Source: Candidatus Brocadia carolinensis (lineage in GTDB: Bacteria; Planctomycetota; Brocadiia; Brocadiales; Brocadiaceae). Taken from it: 58,760 bases of DNA. Shown piece by piece: positions 36,878 to 46,444 of the stretch. The stretch lies in NCBI GenBank assembly GCA_002009475.1, contig AYTS01000008.1:1-58760 (forward strand). The letters run 5' to 3'. Under the pieces are notes generated by a model. The model was given only the letters and a program-made list of their open reading frames with translations, had not been told where the DNA came from and searched no databases. Both the position numbers and the translations under genes were made by a program. Position 1 is the first letter of the stretch. Each line of letters begins with the position of its first letter.

Positions 36878-38125
36878 TTATGGTTTGTATTTGGAGATAA
36901 TTAAGGACGAATTGTTTCCCAATCGCGAGAAGGTGTTGATAAGGACATTTTTGACGGGTAAGACCCTTGCGATATTGGCTACATAGTCTAAATCACACTC
37001 AGGATCTCGTTCTTTGTAATTGATTGTGGGTGGTACTGTATGGGTATTGATGGACATTATTGCAGCTATTGTTTGCAACGCTCCGGATGCATCATAGCAT
37101 TCACCGGTCATGGATTTTATGGCACTTACCGGAATAAGAGTTGCCCGCATTCCAAAGACTTCTTTGATGACCTTTGTTTCCATCGCGTCACCATAAACAC
37201 CAGAATAAGCATTTGCCGATATGTAAGAAATGTCATTTAACGTCAGATTTGCATCATGAATGGCACTCAACATGGCTCTTTTGTTGCCGTCTATTTGAAA
37301 ATCCTTACTAATAGCCATTTTTGGGTCAAATGCGGTACCGTACCCTTTTATTTCAGCATAAATATTCGCGTTCCGCTTCAGTGCATTCTCTAAAGTTTCC
37401 AGAATAACCAGTGCGGAAGCTTCACCAATAACCATTCCGTTGCGTCTTTTATCAAAGGGTGAGGAGATTTCCTGATTTCCATCCTTACTCCCCGATAATA
37501 TCTTTGAATTATGCGCACCCCAAAAGATGTCATGAGTTAATCCATGCACACCTCCGGCGATCACAGCTTTTACCCTGCCCATCCGAAGAAAATCAGAGGC
37601 ATAGATAATTGCGTCAACACTGCTTGTAACGCCATTGGAGATGGTGGTATTCAAACCCGTAGCTTTACAGAAGATTGAAGCGCGACTGGCAGGGGCGTTC
37701 AATACGGTATTGGGAAAATCCATAGGATTCACATAATTAGGACCCTCGCGTAAAGACTGAAAATCAAAGGAACTAATGCTGTCAATACTTCCATAAGTCG
37801 AGCCAACGACAATTCCCAATTCATCACCACTATAAGTATTATTTGCTAAATTAGCGTCCTTTATGGCGAGAACGGTTGCAGACGACACGAGAAGGGAGGT
37901 TCTGTCGATGTGACGAATTCCCTTCTGTCCAAGATAAGTCTTCGCATCAAAATCAGAAATTTCACCCGCCTGCTTGCTATGAAATGTACTTACATCAAAC
38001 AAGGTAATAGGCTTAATGCCTGATACACCATTGGTTAAGTTATTCCAAAAAGCTTCTTTATTGCTGCCAACCGGAGATATAACAGATACACCCGTAACAA
38101 CAATTCTTGTTTTCTCCATCACCAA
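36878..38125 (-). CDS. Ketosynthase-fold protein lacking all catalytic residues (KS-beta / chain-length-factor-like)
   Basis: 415 residues with the complete thiolase fold of FabF: IVVTGVSVISPVGSNKEAFW at the start, PFDKRRNGMVIGEASALVIL in the middle, TFSRLGNNSSLIISKY at the end. Aligned with the neighbouring active ketosynthase, the nucleophile Cys is Val166 (TISNGVTSS versus PTACAAGNY), the first His is Asn (ISANAYSGV versus ISAHGTGTP) and the second His is Glu (KSMTGECYD versus KSMMGHTMG). Loss of the whole triad with fold retention resembles chain-length factors of type II polyketide synthases. Lies 45 bases after the active KS gene. The reading frame is intact, so the loss is not decay. 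Confidence 0.85.
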   Translation of the reverse strand: MVMEKTRIVVTGVSVISPVGSNKEAFWNNLTNGVSGIKPITLFDVSTFHSKQAGEISDFDAKTYLGQKGIRHIDRTSLLVSSATVLAIKDANLANNTYSGDELGIVVGSTYGSIDSISSFDFQSLREGPNYVNPMDFPNTVLNAPASRASIFCKATGLNTTISNGVTSSVDAIIYASDFLRMGRVKAVIAGGVHGLTHDIFWGAHNSKILSGSKDGNQEISSPFDKRRNGMVIGEASALVILETLENALKRNANIYAEIKGYGTAFDPKMAISKDFQIDGNKRAMLSAIHDANLTLNDISYISANAYSGVYGDAMETKVIKEVFGMRATLIPVSAIKSMTGECYDASGALQTIAAIMSINTHTVPPTINYKERDPECDLDYVANIARVLPVKNVLINTFSRLGNNSSLIISKYKP

Positions 38126-38170
38126 CCTCTGTTTAACCGCACGAATTCAGTTCCAAAGAACTGTATGATT

Positions 38171-39397
38171 TCAAGTTTTACCAGTAAATTTTTTCACTAC
38201 CAGACAACTATTGTTGCCACCAAATGCATGAGCATTATTCAGTGCAATAGTTACCTTTTGCTTCCTTGCAACATTTGGTACATAATCCAGATCACATTCC
38301 GGATCGGGCGTCTCATAATTGATCGTAGGGGGTATGATATCGTTTTGAACGACCATGGCACACGTAATGGCTTCTATAGCACTGGCGGCACCCATGGTAT
38401 GGCCCATCATCGATTTTATTGAACTGATCGCGAGATGTTCTGGTTTATTTCCAAAGACTTTCTTAATGGAGATCGTTTCTGCTTTATCATTCGCCGGAGT
38501 TCCTGTTCCATGGGCACTGATATACTGTACATCCTCAGGTTTCAGACTTGCGCTCATTAAGGCTTTTTTCATTGCAGAAACAACACCCTCTCCATCGGGA
38601 TGAGGATGGTAATGTGGTAAGCGTCGCAACTCAGACCATAACCAATGATTTCGGCATAAATGCTGGCATTTCTCTTCACCGCATGATCAAGCGACTCTAA
38701 AAGGAGCATGCCGGCACCTTCGCCAACCATCATTCCTTTCCGGTTTTTATCAAACGGCTGACATATCTCCGGAGCGATAGCACCCAATCTTGCAAATCCT
38801 GTATACGCCACTTTTGAAAAAGGATCGGAACCGCCTGCAACCATCATGTCCACCCGACCAAACTTAATCAAATCATAAGCATACCCAATTGCATAATTGC
38901 CTGCTGCACAGGCAGTAGGAATAATGGTATTCGGGCCTTTAAAACCAAACTCAATTGCTACATTGGCTGGGATATTATTGCAGGGATGCATCAAAAAGAG
39001 ATCGGGGTCTACCTTGTCTTCTCCGTCTTTGTGCCTTATATAATTGACTTTTTCAAGTATCTGTATTTCTCCTGCCGTCGTTCCTACAGAAACGCCAATC
39101 CTTTCTAAATCGACTTTACCCAAGTCAAGCTTAGCGTCCTCCAATGCAAGTAAGGTAGCTGCAATGGCAAATTGGGAACCTTTACCAATTTTTTTCAGAA
39201 CCCCATTTTTAATATACTCAGAATACCTGAAATTTTTTTACTTCGCACCCTTTGTGAACCTTATATTCAGAGGTATCGATACACGACACCTCTTCAACTC
39301 CAGAAACCCCCGCAATAAGGTTACTCCAAAATCTTTCCTTGCCCGACCCGATGGGAGTAATCATCCCTACGCCTGTTATAACCACTTGTTTATTCAT
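38171..39397 (-). CDS. Beta-ketoacyl-ACP synthase, catalytically competent (KS-alpha; two frameshifts)
   Basis: FabF-type condensing enzyme, about 408 residues when joined. Start [20 protein letters not shown] at ATG 39397. Active-site Cys in [14 protein letters not shown], His in [12 protein letters not shown] and His in [12 protein letters not shown] are all present. Two breaks: plus-strand T7 run 39233-39239 needs one base removed ([15 protein letters not shown]), and near 38597-38603 one C is missing ([16 protein letters not shown]), not in a long run. Placed 13 bases after fabZ and before the KS-beta gene, so ACP, dehydratase and both KS form a small synthase module. Sequence differs from housekeeping FabF. 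Confidence 0.88.
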
Positions 39398-39410
39398 AAA
39401 TAATATTATA

Positions 39411-39866
39411 TCACCCCGATATCAAAGCATCCTTGTCAGCGATTCCAAAAGTCAAATTTGCCTTAGCAACAACCTTTTCCCCGACCTTTACCGAAGCCTG
39501 TATAATTGCTCCTTTGGATACAATTTTTTCAACAATAATTTCTATGAAGAGTTGATCGCCGGGGAAAATGGGTTTTGTAAACCGGGCATTATTCACTGAT
39601 GCCAATAAAAAAACCGTATTGCCGTTATTTTGTGTTGAAAGGCTTTTCTTGAATAGGATAATGGAAGCCTGCGCCATCGCTTCAACAATCAAAACCCCTG
39701 GCATGATGGCGAAATCGGGGAAATGTCCAACAAAGACAGGTTCATTGCCGGAGACATTCTTTATACAAACGATTCTTTTCCCTTCTTCAAACTCAACAAC
39801 CTTATCGATAAACAAAAAAGGATATTTTTGAGGAAGAAGAGACCGTATTTCCTCAAAAGACATCAT
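39411..39866 (-). CDS. fabZ: FabZ-type 3-hydroxyacyl-ACP dehydratase
   Basis: 151 residues. [20 protein letters not shown] is the FabZ N-terminal pattern; [20 protein letters not shown] carries the catalytic His and Glu; [18 protein letters not shown] is the conserved strand pair. Dehydrates 3-hydroxyacyl-ACP to trans-2-enoyl-ACP. Second gene of the ladderane-candidate operon after the ACP. No enoyl-ACP reductase is in the operon, so unsaturated chains would accumulate unless a housekeeping reductase acts, consistent with a later desaturase/cyclase route. Confidence 0.92.
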   Translation of the reverse strand: MMSFEEIRSLLPQKYPFLFIDKVVEFEEGKRIVCIKNVSGNEPVFVGHFPDFAIMPGVLIVEAMAQASIILFKKSLSTQNNGNTVFLLASVNNARFTKPIFPGDQLFIEIIVEKIVSKGAIIQASVKVGEKVVAKANLTFGIADKDALISG

Positions 39867-39939
39867 TTCTCGTAGTCCTTTTTCTTGTCAATCACAAATG
39901 TATACCCGGTAGCAAGGTAATGCTTTTAATGTAAAAATT

Positions 39940-40209
39940 TTAGGATGAAAGTTTTCCACTATCTGTCAGAACAGCTTTTGTTAAGTCAATTGTGGCACTT
40001 AAAGAAGTAATGTCAACCAGTTTTTCCTCAGGAATTTGCACCTTGAATTTTTTCTCAATCAGCGCTAGGATTTCAAGGGCCAAGAGGGAATCTATTTCAA
40101 GGTCTTTAAAAAAATTAGCATCTCTTTTATCCCAGATTTCTTTTTCGTCTAATTCTGTAACCTCAGCGACTATCGAAGTTACACCTTTTTCAATTTCTTC
40201 AGCGTTCAA
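39940..40209 (-). CDS. Acyl carrier protein
   Basis: 89 residues. The phosphopantetheine site is S41 in LEIDSLLALEIL, preceded by acidic helix I and followed by a helix II with EKKFKVQIPEEKL. It is a discrete ACP dedicated to the operon, differing from standard AcpP at the DSL motif neighbourhood (DSLLALE rather than DSLDTVE). First gene of the unit; GGAGAAC precedes the ATG. The AT-rich 220-bp region upstream probably contains the operon promoter. Confidence 0.92.
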   Translation of the reverse strand: MNAEEIEKGVTSIVAEVTELDEKEIWDKRDANFFKDLEIDSLLALEILALIEKKFKVQIPEEKLVDITSLSATIDLTKAVLTDSGKLSS

Positions 40210-40428
40210 AATTGTTCTCCTTTATAATAATCTGCTTTAACACGAAACGACATCGTTATATATAGCATTACGTAAACGCAACGAAACATGGTAGCAGACA
40301 TAATTTATATTGTCAATAATATTCTCAAACTTAACCAAAGAACAATTTTGAGCGCATCAGTTTGGTAAATTTTAAAAATGACCACATAATTACAACGTCT
40401 GATAATATATATTATGTTACAATGTGTT

Positions 40429-41034
40429 TCATTCTCCGAATCTCGTTTTTCTCTCCCTTAATGACTTCTTTTCTTGTCGCAACCCTCTTCTTCGATATTT
40501 ATCCAATTCTCTCAATGCCTTATATATTTGATTCTCCAACATGGTCTCGTATTTAGATAATTCCGCACTTCTGTTTTTGTTTTCATTTATTTTTACGGCC
40601 TTTAATTGCGTGAGTTCCTTGCTTGTTCTCTTTCGCGTTCTCAAAAATCCCTGTTCGTATTCCTGAATGCAAGACGTATTGTATTCCAATGTCTGACTTT
40701 CAATTTTTAAACACCGCCTCAATCGCCATACACCCGAAATAACACGATCTACAATAAGTGCTTCTATTTCATTTGAGGGTTTCAGTTCCTTAACAAGTTT
40801 ATTTCTGATCTCTTCAAGATCTGCACTTTTTTCCCCATCTATTAATATTTCACTGCTAAAAATATATTGCCTTACACCGTCCTCTGATGCACTATTCTCC
40901 ACGCTCTCGGTCTTTGCAAGGCTTGATGTCACGCCTGATTCAACTATGGTATTCATGATTTTGTCTACTTTTTCTTTAGCGGAACTCTCTCTGTTTTTCC
41001 CGTGCAAAACATCTTCTTTTAAAATTGTTGACAT
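40429..41034 (-). CDS. Conserved hypothetical protein with helical C-terminal domain
   Basis: 201 residues from ATG 41034, which has GGGAGAG 3-9 bases before it. The central block DLEEIRNKLVKELKPSNEIE, then ALIVDRVISGVWRLRRCLKI and the final YETMLENQIYKALRELDKYR match in style a family common in planctomycetes and acidobacteria (proteins often beginning with KTPEGKA...LKHGL), here without that N-terminus. Basic tail. Function unknown. Independent of the ACP operon downstream, though on the same strand 220 bp before it. Confidence 0.6.
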   Translation of the reverse strand: MSTILKEDVLHGKNRESSAKEKVDKIMNTIVESGVTSSLAKTESVENSASEDGVRQYIFSSEILIDGEKSADLEEIRNKLVKELKPSNEIEALIVDRVISGVWRLRRCLKIESQTLEYNTSCIQEYEQGFLRTRKRTSKELTQLKAVKINENKNRSAELSKYETMLENQIYKALRELDKYRRRGLRQEKKSLRERKTRFGE

Positions 41035-41174
41035 GATCTCTCCCTTTTTAGTAAAAGAAAATATCTGGCTAAATTTCCTCATAATATCTCATAATCGATT
41101 GGACTATTCAATAAAATATTTTATAGGCGATATCTTATTGAAATCAGCAAGGGTTCATGCATCGATTACATTTT

Positions 41175-42246
41175 TTAATAAATCCGGACAATCCTATCTC
41201 CGCTCGTAACTTCACCAATAACTATTCCTGATTCTTTCGCGCGTCTCAGGTCATTTAAAACAGTGTCCACATCAGATTTGGATACAATCAGCACCATACC
41301 AATACCCATATTAAATACATGAAACATTTCCTGGTCGGTAATTTCACCAACGTCTTGAATTATCTTAAATATCTCCGGGACATCCCATCTCTTCTTCCCC
41401 AAGGTAGCAGCACAACCTTCAGGCAAGATTCGTGGAATATTATCCGGAAATCCACCGCCGGTAATATGTGCCATTCCTTTAATAATATTCTTTGTTGTGT
41501 GCTTATTCAATATCTTCAGGATCGGTTTCACATATATCTTTGTTGGTCGTATCAGTTCTTCACCAAGGGTAGTATTCATGCCGTATTTTTTTAAGATTTT
41601 GCGTTGTTTTCATCTTTGCTTTGTCAAAGAAAACCTTTCGTACCAGGGAAAATCCGTTGCTATGGATTCCGCTCGATCTTAAACCGATTATCTGGTCACC
41701 TGGTTTAATCGCTTTACCCGTAATAATTTCGTCCTTTTCAACAACGCCAACTACAAAACCCGCGATGTCATATTCCCCTTCATGGTAAAACCCTGGCATC
41801 TCAGGCGTCTCGCCGCCAATGAGCGCGCAACCTGCCTGATGACATCCAGCCACAATACCATTCAGCACTTCATGCAGTACCTTTGGCACAATTTTACTGC
41901 TTGCCAAATAATCCAGGAGAAACAAGGGTTCTGCTCCCAATACGATGATGTCATTGACGCACATGGCTACCAGGTCGATTCCGATGGTATCATGTTTATC
42001 CATCATAAAGGCGATTTTTAATTTCGTGCCCACCCCATCAGTCGAAGAAACAAGTACCGGCTGACGATATTTTTTATAACGGGAGTTTAACGCAAAGAGA
42101 CCACCGAATCCATCAGGGTTTTCAATTACCCGTGGCCCAAAAGTCGTTTGCATCTTTGAATAAATATCTGTCGTGAATTGACCTTTTGTGTTAACATCAA
42201 CACCAGCATCCCGGTAAGAAAGCCCCTTTTGTGTTTTCTTTGTCAT
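41175..42246 (-). CDS. purM: Phosphoribosylformylglycinamidine cyclo-ligase (frameshifted)
   Basis: ATP-dependent cyclisation of FGAM to AIR in purine synthesis. Joined length about 356 residues. Recognisable: [46 protein letters not shown] sequence ([20 protein letters not shown]), [27 protein letters not shown], then [16 protein letters not shown] and [12 protein letters not shown]. The frame breaks at the plus-strand T7 run 41586-41592; removing one base joins [14 protein letters not shown]. An essential housekeeping gene, so the break is unlikely to be a true knock-out. Confidence 0.93.
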
Positions 42247-42285
42247 ACGTTGTCCTTCATAAAGTAAAGCGAACAGCCGTTCATC

Positions 42286-43347
42286 TCAGCCATACTGTTT
42301 TTTCCCTGTGACCTCCGCGTCTCCGTCATTTACACGCTCCTTCCATGATGGTTTTATTAACCCCCTCCTGCCTCTATAATAACCCAGACACATACCATAC
42401 ACGTAGGCGAACTCACGTACGAGAGGTAAGATTGCAAGTACCGGTAGTGTTTTTAACGATGTGCCAGAGCTATCCCCATTTCTTACCATAACGATCACAC
42501 CTATCGGAACGTATATGAGTGTCAATAAACTGAATAAAAGCAAGAAGAGCGACCCTGGGATGTAACTCACACGTATCCCATACGGTATTGTCGCCAGAAA
42601 TACCAGAAGGCTTACAAAAAGCGTTATAAAGGTCATGGGGCGTATCCATAATTTAAGATGGGGTGACATTTGTTCACGAAATTGTAAGCCCATTGCATAT
42701 CCCCAGTAAAATTTTCTTCTCCAAATGCCTGACCACGTGTCCGGATACTGAGTACGCACCAAATTGTTAGCGTCGTAAATAACTTTACCTCTCCTACTCA
42801 ATTTCCAGCCCAATTCTGAATCCTCACTCCACCATGAATTTTCGTTGAAACCGCCCACATCTAATAATGCGTCTCTTCGAATGGCTGAATTTACACCAGA
42901 TAGCTTATTGGGGACAAGGGCCTTCTTTAATATTCCATTCAATATGTGATCCAGAATACTGGTCGCATTTGCCAAAGGTTTATCCCTGTTAGAGGCCTGA
43001 TAAGCCCCCCCTACCGCAACAACATCTTGTTGTTCGAAACATGGCTTAAACCTTTGTAACCAGTCGACCGGCACAATCGTATCAGCGTCGGTTGTGATGA
43101 TAACATCGCCTGTTGCACTTTGCAATCCGGAATTTAAGGCGGCAGCCCTTCCGCCGTTCTTTTCACGCTTGACCAGGACTACCCCTTTATCAGAGAATTT
43201 CTCAACGAGCTGAGGTGTGCGGTCGGTCGAGGCATCGTCAACAACAAACACCTCTTTGTTGCCATACGAAAGCAAAGAGAGAGCATGGAGGCAGGATGAG
43301 ATGGATTGTTCCTCATTGTACGCGGGAACGAGAATGGAAAATTTCAT
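42286..43347 (-). CDS. GT2-family glycosyltransferase, membrane-associated
   Basis: 353 residues. GT-A domain with SILVPAYNEEQSISSCLHAL, VVDDASTD, the DxD-type TTDADTIVP and acceptor-site WWSEDSELGWKLSRRG (ED motif), like processive or lipid-linked sugar transferases. Two or three TM segments at the C-terminus (LWIRPMTFITLFVSLLVFLA; IPGSLFLLLFSLLTLIYVPI). Probably transfers a sugar at the cytoplasmic membrane; substrate unknown. It follows purM's start by 40 bases in the opposite sense of transcription order (upstream gene) and lies near a second radical SAM gene, so it may belong to a surface-lipid or glycan locus. Confidence 0.88.
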   Translation of the reverse strand: MKFSILVPAYNEEQSISSCLHALSLLSYGNKEVFVVDDASTDRTPQLVEKFSDKGVVLVKREKNGGRAAALNSGLQSATGDVIITTDADTIVPVDWLQRFKPCFEQQDVVAVGGAYQASNRDKPLANATSILDHILNGILKKALVPNKLSGVNSAIRRDALLDVGGFNENSWWSEDSELGWKLSRRGKVIYDANNLVRTQYPDTWSGIWRRKFYWGYAMGLQFREQMSPHLKLWIRPMTFITLFVSLLVFLATIPYGIRVSYIPGSLFLLLFSLLTLIYVPIGVIVMVRNGDSSGTSLKTLPVLAILPLVREFAYVYGMCLGYYRGRRGLIKPSWKERVNDGDAEVTGKKQYG

Positions 43348-43404
43348 AACAACACCTTTGCCATGGCGATCGCAGAAAACGGAAAGAAAAAGACATTTTA
43401 GCTT

Positions 43405-44826
43405 TTAAAAGAGTTTTCTGAACATGGCTTTTAAGGAATCCAGAGAACCCAATCGTCTCACGTTTTTCAGAATAAACCTGGGTGTTAGAAAAAATGCAAA
43501 GTTGGCACGGCGTACGGCATGTTCCAAATCAGTCTTGCCAAGATGAGGATAAGCAATATTGGCCTCCTTTGCTACATTAACGGGCTTGTAGTCTCCATAA
43601 ACAAAGAGTTCGTTCTCTTTGGCAATCTTATAAAATTCTGTACCCGGGAAAGGGTTGGCAATGTTATACATAACCTGGTCTACCTCCAGTCGTTTGACCT
43701 CGCTCATGTTCTTTTTTATGGTATCCATGGTTTCCAGTGGCGATGCGCCAAACATGATATTAATCTTGGCCGATATGCCGTATTTTTTCACCAGTTGAAT
43801 GGCTTCTTCATTCTTCCTTACATCAATGTCTTTTTTAACGTAGTCGAGTATCTCTTGATTAAATGATTCAACGCCGAGATCGATAAATTTGCAGTTTGCA
43901 GAAGCCATAGCCTTTACAATCGATTCAGTCAGATGATCTGACCTTGCCGAGCAGCCCCACACAATGCCCAGCCCTTTGATACCTTCGCATATTTTGACCG
44001 TTCGTTCTTCACCCCAAACAAACTGGTCATCCTGCATATTCACGGCTTTATAACCCAGAGATTTCAGCAATTTAAATTCCTCAATGATATTTTCCGGCGA
44101 CCTCTTTCTTACCGGTGGTTTCTTGCCAACATGGTGTTTGTATTCGAGTTCCCGCGAAAAGCTCAAAGAAGACGGGACACAATAGATACACCGGTACGAG
44201 CAACCCCGTGATGTACAAATGGCCGTAAAAGGGCGTTTCCCCAACTTGGGATTATAATAGATGTCTCTCTCTTCCAGGAGGTGTCTGGCTGGAAAAGGGA
44301 GTATGTCCAAGACTTCTATCGGTCCCCTATTCATATTATGAATGATCTTGCCATTATCCCTAAAAGATACACTTTCTATCCCATGGATATCCGATTCAGT
44401 TTCGAGTGCCCTTACCAGTGCAAGCATGGTGTCTTCAGGCTCGCCCCTGACAACATATGTATCTTCATCCACCACAAACTCTACAGGTCTGTCGGATGGC
44501 GCTGGCCCGAAAAAGATTATGGGCACATTACCTCGTATCTTTCGAATATCCATGTGCGCCTGTATATCAGTTTTTTGAGAGAGGTTAACCGAGTAAAAGC
44601 CATAGACATCGCTTAAATCTTCCTTCAAAAATGTCAGGAAATGTGCCCGCTCCCACTTCTTAATCGTGGTTTCGATGTATTTGACTTCAAATCTTGCCTG
44701 TTCCAGAACTGCCGCCGCACTCAGCACAAAAATGTTGGGTACATAATAGAGCAGATAGGCGCAACCTGCAACCCGCTCAGGTATCTTTCCGTCAATGGGA
44801 GGTGGAACGAGAAAGGTAGTTTTCAT
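43405..44826 (-). CDS. B12-binding-domain radical SAM protein
   Basis: 473 residues. N-terminal Rossmann-type cobalamin domain (about 1-145; FFGPAPSDRPVEFVVDEDTY), radical SAM core with C209, C213 and C216 in GCSYRCIYC, then NMQDDQFVWGEER, FIDLGVESFNQEILDYVKK and a C-terminal region PFPGTEFYKIAKE as in HpnJ/BchE-like lipid-modifying enzymes. Substrate unknown. The only neighbours on the strand are GT2 and purM. Its membership in ladderane or hopanoid chemistry is not supported beyond family resemblance. Confidence 0.88.
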   Translation of the reverse strand: MKTTFLVPPPIDGKIPERVAGCAYLLYYVPNIFVLSAAAVLEQARFEVKYIETTIKKWERAHFLTFLKEDLSDVYGFYSVNLSQKTDIQAHMDIRKIRGNVPIIFFGPAPSDRPVEFVVDEDTYVVRGEPEDTMLALVRALETESDIHGIESVSFRDNGKIIHNMNRGPIEVLDILPFPARHLLEERDIYYNPKLGKRPFTAICTSRGCSYRCIYCVPSSLSFSRELEYKHHVGKKPPVRKRSPENIIEEFKLLKSLGYKAVNMQDDQFVWGEERTVKICEGIKGLGIVWGCSARSDHLTESIVKAMASANCKFIDLGVESFNQEILDYVKKDIDVRKNEEAIQLVKKYGISAKINIMFGASPLETMDTIKKNMSEVKRLEVDQVMYNIANPFPGTEFYKIAKENELFVYGDYKPVNVAKEANIAYPHLGKTDLEHAVRRANFAFFLTPRFILKNVRRLGSLDSLKAMFRKLF

Positions 44827-44832
44827 AATAGT

Positions 44833-45030
44833 CAGTGTTGTCCGGTTAGGAAATTGCGTAAAACTGATGCAGGTGAATTTTGAACATTAGCAGAAGTCAT
44901 TAGTTTTTAGCACCTTGAGGTTCATCCTTCATGCCGACATCTCCTGCCCAGGGAGCATGCAGAACCGGGAAATCTCGAAGAAAGCAAAGGCGCATCTTGG
45001 CGTTAACATTAACCAATCAATATCATCAAC
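44833..45030 (+). mobile_element. Internally deleted remnant of the IS4-type element
   Basis: Begins with an outer IS end (CAGTGTTGTCCGGTTAGGAA) almost identical to 2125-2149, then retains scattered pieces of the transposase DNA in order: CTCCTGCCCAGGGAGCATGC (compare 2619-2636), GGGAAATCTCG, GAAAGCAAAGGCGCATC and AACCAATCAATA (compare 2723-2767). Most of the gene and the right end are gone. The interval up to kdsA (45156) holds nothing else. Confidence 0.65.
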
Positions 45031-45156
45031 ACTTTTTGTCACTACATGACGTGTTATTGTACACATAGAATGCAAAGTGGGCAATCCTTTTTCACCATGT
45101 TTATATTGTTTATATTGTTGACACGCTTCAAATTGTTATTTATATTACGAGGAATT

Positions 45157-45972
45157 ATGAAAGTAAACGTCAAAGACTTTTCGTTCGGCCGGGGGCAACC
45201 CCTCGTTTTTATTGCGGGGCCGTGTGTCATAGAGAGCCATGAAAGCTGTCTGAAATTGGCTGAAAAATTAAAAAATATTTTTCAGACCAGAAAGACACCT
45301 TTTATCTTTAAGGCGTCATATGACAAGGCAAACCGGACATCCGTTCATTCTTACCGGGGGCCCGGTGTGAAAGAGGGATTAAAGATTTTGGCTGATGTGA
45401 AAAGACAACTTGATGTGCCGGTACTTTCCGATGTCCATGAGACAGAAGACGTCTCTTTTGCGGAAGAAACACTTGATGTCATACAAATTCCTGCTTTTCT
45501 TTGTCGGCAAACTGACCTCATCCTGACTGCCGCAAAGTCTGGCAAACCGGTGAATATCAAAAAAGGGCAGTTTTTGGCGCCATGGGACATGAAGTCTGTT
45601 GTTGAAAAGATACGAAGCACGGGGAATGAACAGATTCTGTTAACGGAACGAGGGGCAAGCTTTGGGTATAATAATCTGGTCAGCGACATGCGATCTCTGG
45701 TCATTATGCGGGAAATGGGTTACCCGGTGATTTACGACGCCACTCATAGCGTCCAACTGCCGGGCGGGCAGGGAAACGTTTCCGGTGGTGAAAGAAAGAT
45801 GATTGTGCCGCTTGCCAGAGCAGCCGTTGCCACCGGTTGTGACGGCTTGTTTCTTGAAGTGCACGAAACCCCGGAGACGGCGCTTTCAGATGCAGCGACC
45901 ATGCTGCCTCTTCAGGATCTTCCGCGGCTCATTGAACAGGTATTAGAGATTCACAGGATTGTGCCGTGTTAA
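45157..45972 (+). CDS. kdsA: 3-deoxy-8-phosphooctulonate (KDO-8-P) synthase
   Basis: Condenses arabinose-5-phosphate with phosphoenolpyruvate to KDO-8-phosphate for LPS inner core, so the cell has an LPS-type outer membrane. 271 residues from ATG 45157, which has GAGGA just before it (an upstream in-frame ATG at 45046 lacks a signal). FIAGPCVIES, FKASYDKANRTS, DVHETEDV, IPAFLCRQTDL, KKGQFLAPWDM and YDATHSVQLPGG are all family motifs. It lacks an apparent co-transcribed neighbour. Confidence 0.95.
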   Translation: MKVNVKDFSFGRGQPLVFIAGPCVIESHESCLKLAEKLKNIFQTRKTPFIFKASYDKANRTSVHSYRGPGVKEGLKILADVKRQLDVPVLSDVHETEDVSFAEETLDVIQIPAFLCRQTDLILTAAKSGKPVNIKKGQFLAPWDMKSVVEKIRSTGNEQILLTERGASFGYNNLVSDMRSLVIMREMGYPVIYDATHSVQLPGGQGNVSGGERKMIVPLARAAVATGCDGLFLEVHETPETALSDAATMLPLQDLPRLIEQVLEIHRIVPC

Positions 45973-46039
45973 TAGCATGTTGAGTTATGGCTCATTATCA
46001 GGAGATTGGCGATAATGGATGTCGGTTCATCGCGGGGCA

Positions 46040-46226
46040 ATAATGAATTATTGTGAATAATTATTGTAAATAATAATTTTTTTTGTATAATAATTGTTTT
46101 GAAATTGTTCGTTTAAATCCCCCTTAATAATGGGTATTCAAGGGGTTGTGTTTGTTCTTGGCTATTTTAAACCCCCCTGCCCCCTTTGCTAAGGGGGACT
46201 TTCCATACAAGATACGTATAACTTTA
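46040..46226. other. AT-rich stretch and dispersed C-rich repeat before the tRNA
   Basis: 46040-46100 is AT-rich with overlapping TAATAATT repeats. 46180-46202 (CCCCTTTGCTAAGGGGGACT) is part of a common dispersed repeat. No ORF can be supported; the frame overlapping the tRNA encodes the characteristic VAQLAEH artefact of tRNA sequence. Confidence 0.5.
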
Positions 46227-46299
46227 GCCCGCGTAGCTCAATTGGCGGAGCACGTCATTCGTAATGATGAGGTTGTCGGTTCGACTCCGATCGCGGGCT
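46227..46299 (+). tRNA. tRNA-Thr (anticodon CGT)
   Basis: 73 bases that fold as a full cloverleaf: acceptor GCCCGCG/CGCGGGC, D stem GCTC/GAGC, anticodon stem CGTCA/TGATG with loop TTCGTAA, T stem GTCGG/CCGAT with loop TTCGACT, discriminator T. Anticodon CGT reads the ACG threonine codon. No CCA is encoded after base 46299. Confidence 0.95.
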
Positions 46300-46444
46300 T
46301 TTCATATCATCAAAGAAGAGATACCAGATCACCCCCCCCTTGCGATTCTTCAAAATTGGTCAAAATACACTTTTCTCGTGATGTATCAGCATACTTCAAT
46401 TCAAAAAAAATCAAAGAGAAAATGCCACCAGTCAATACAATGTT

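Noticed and set aside
36878..38125. Annotating this KS as a condensing enzyme (FabF)
   Set aside because: All three catalytic positions are substituted, so condensation activity of its own is not supported.
38126..40240. Plus-strand ORFs opposite the KS and FabZ genes
   Set aside because: Shadows of conserved minus-strand genes; no ribosome-binding sites or recognisable domains.
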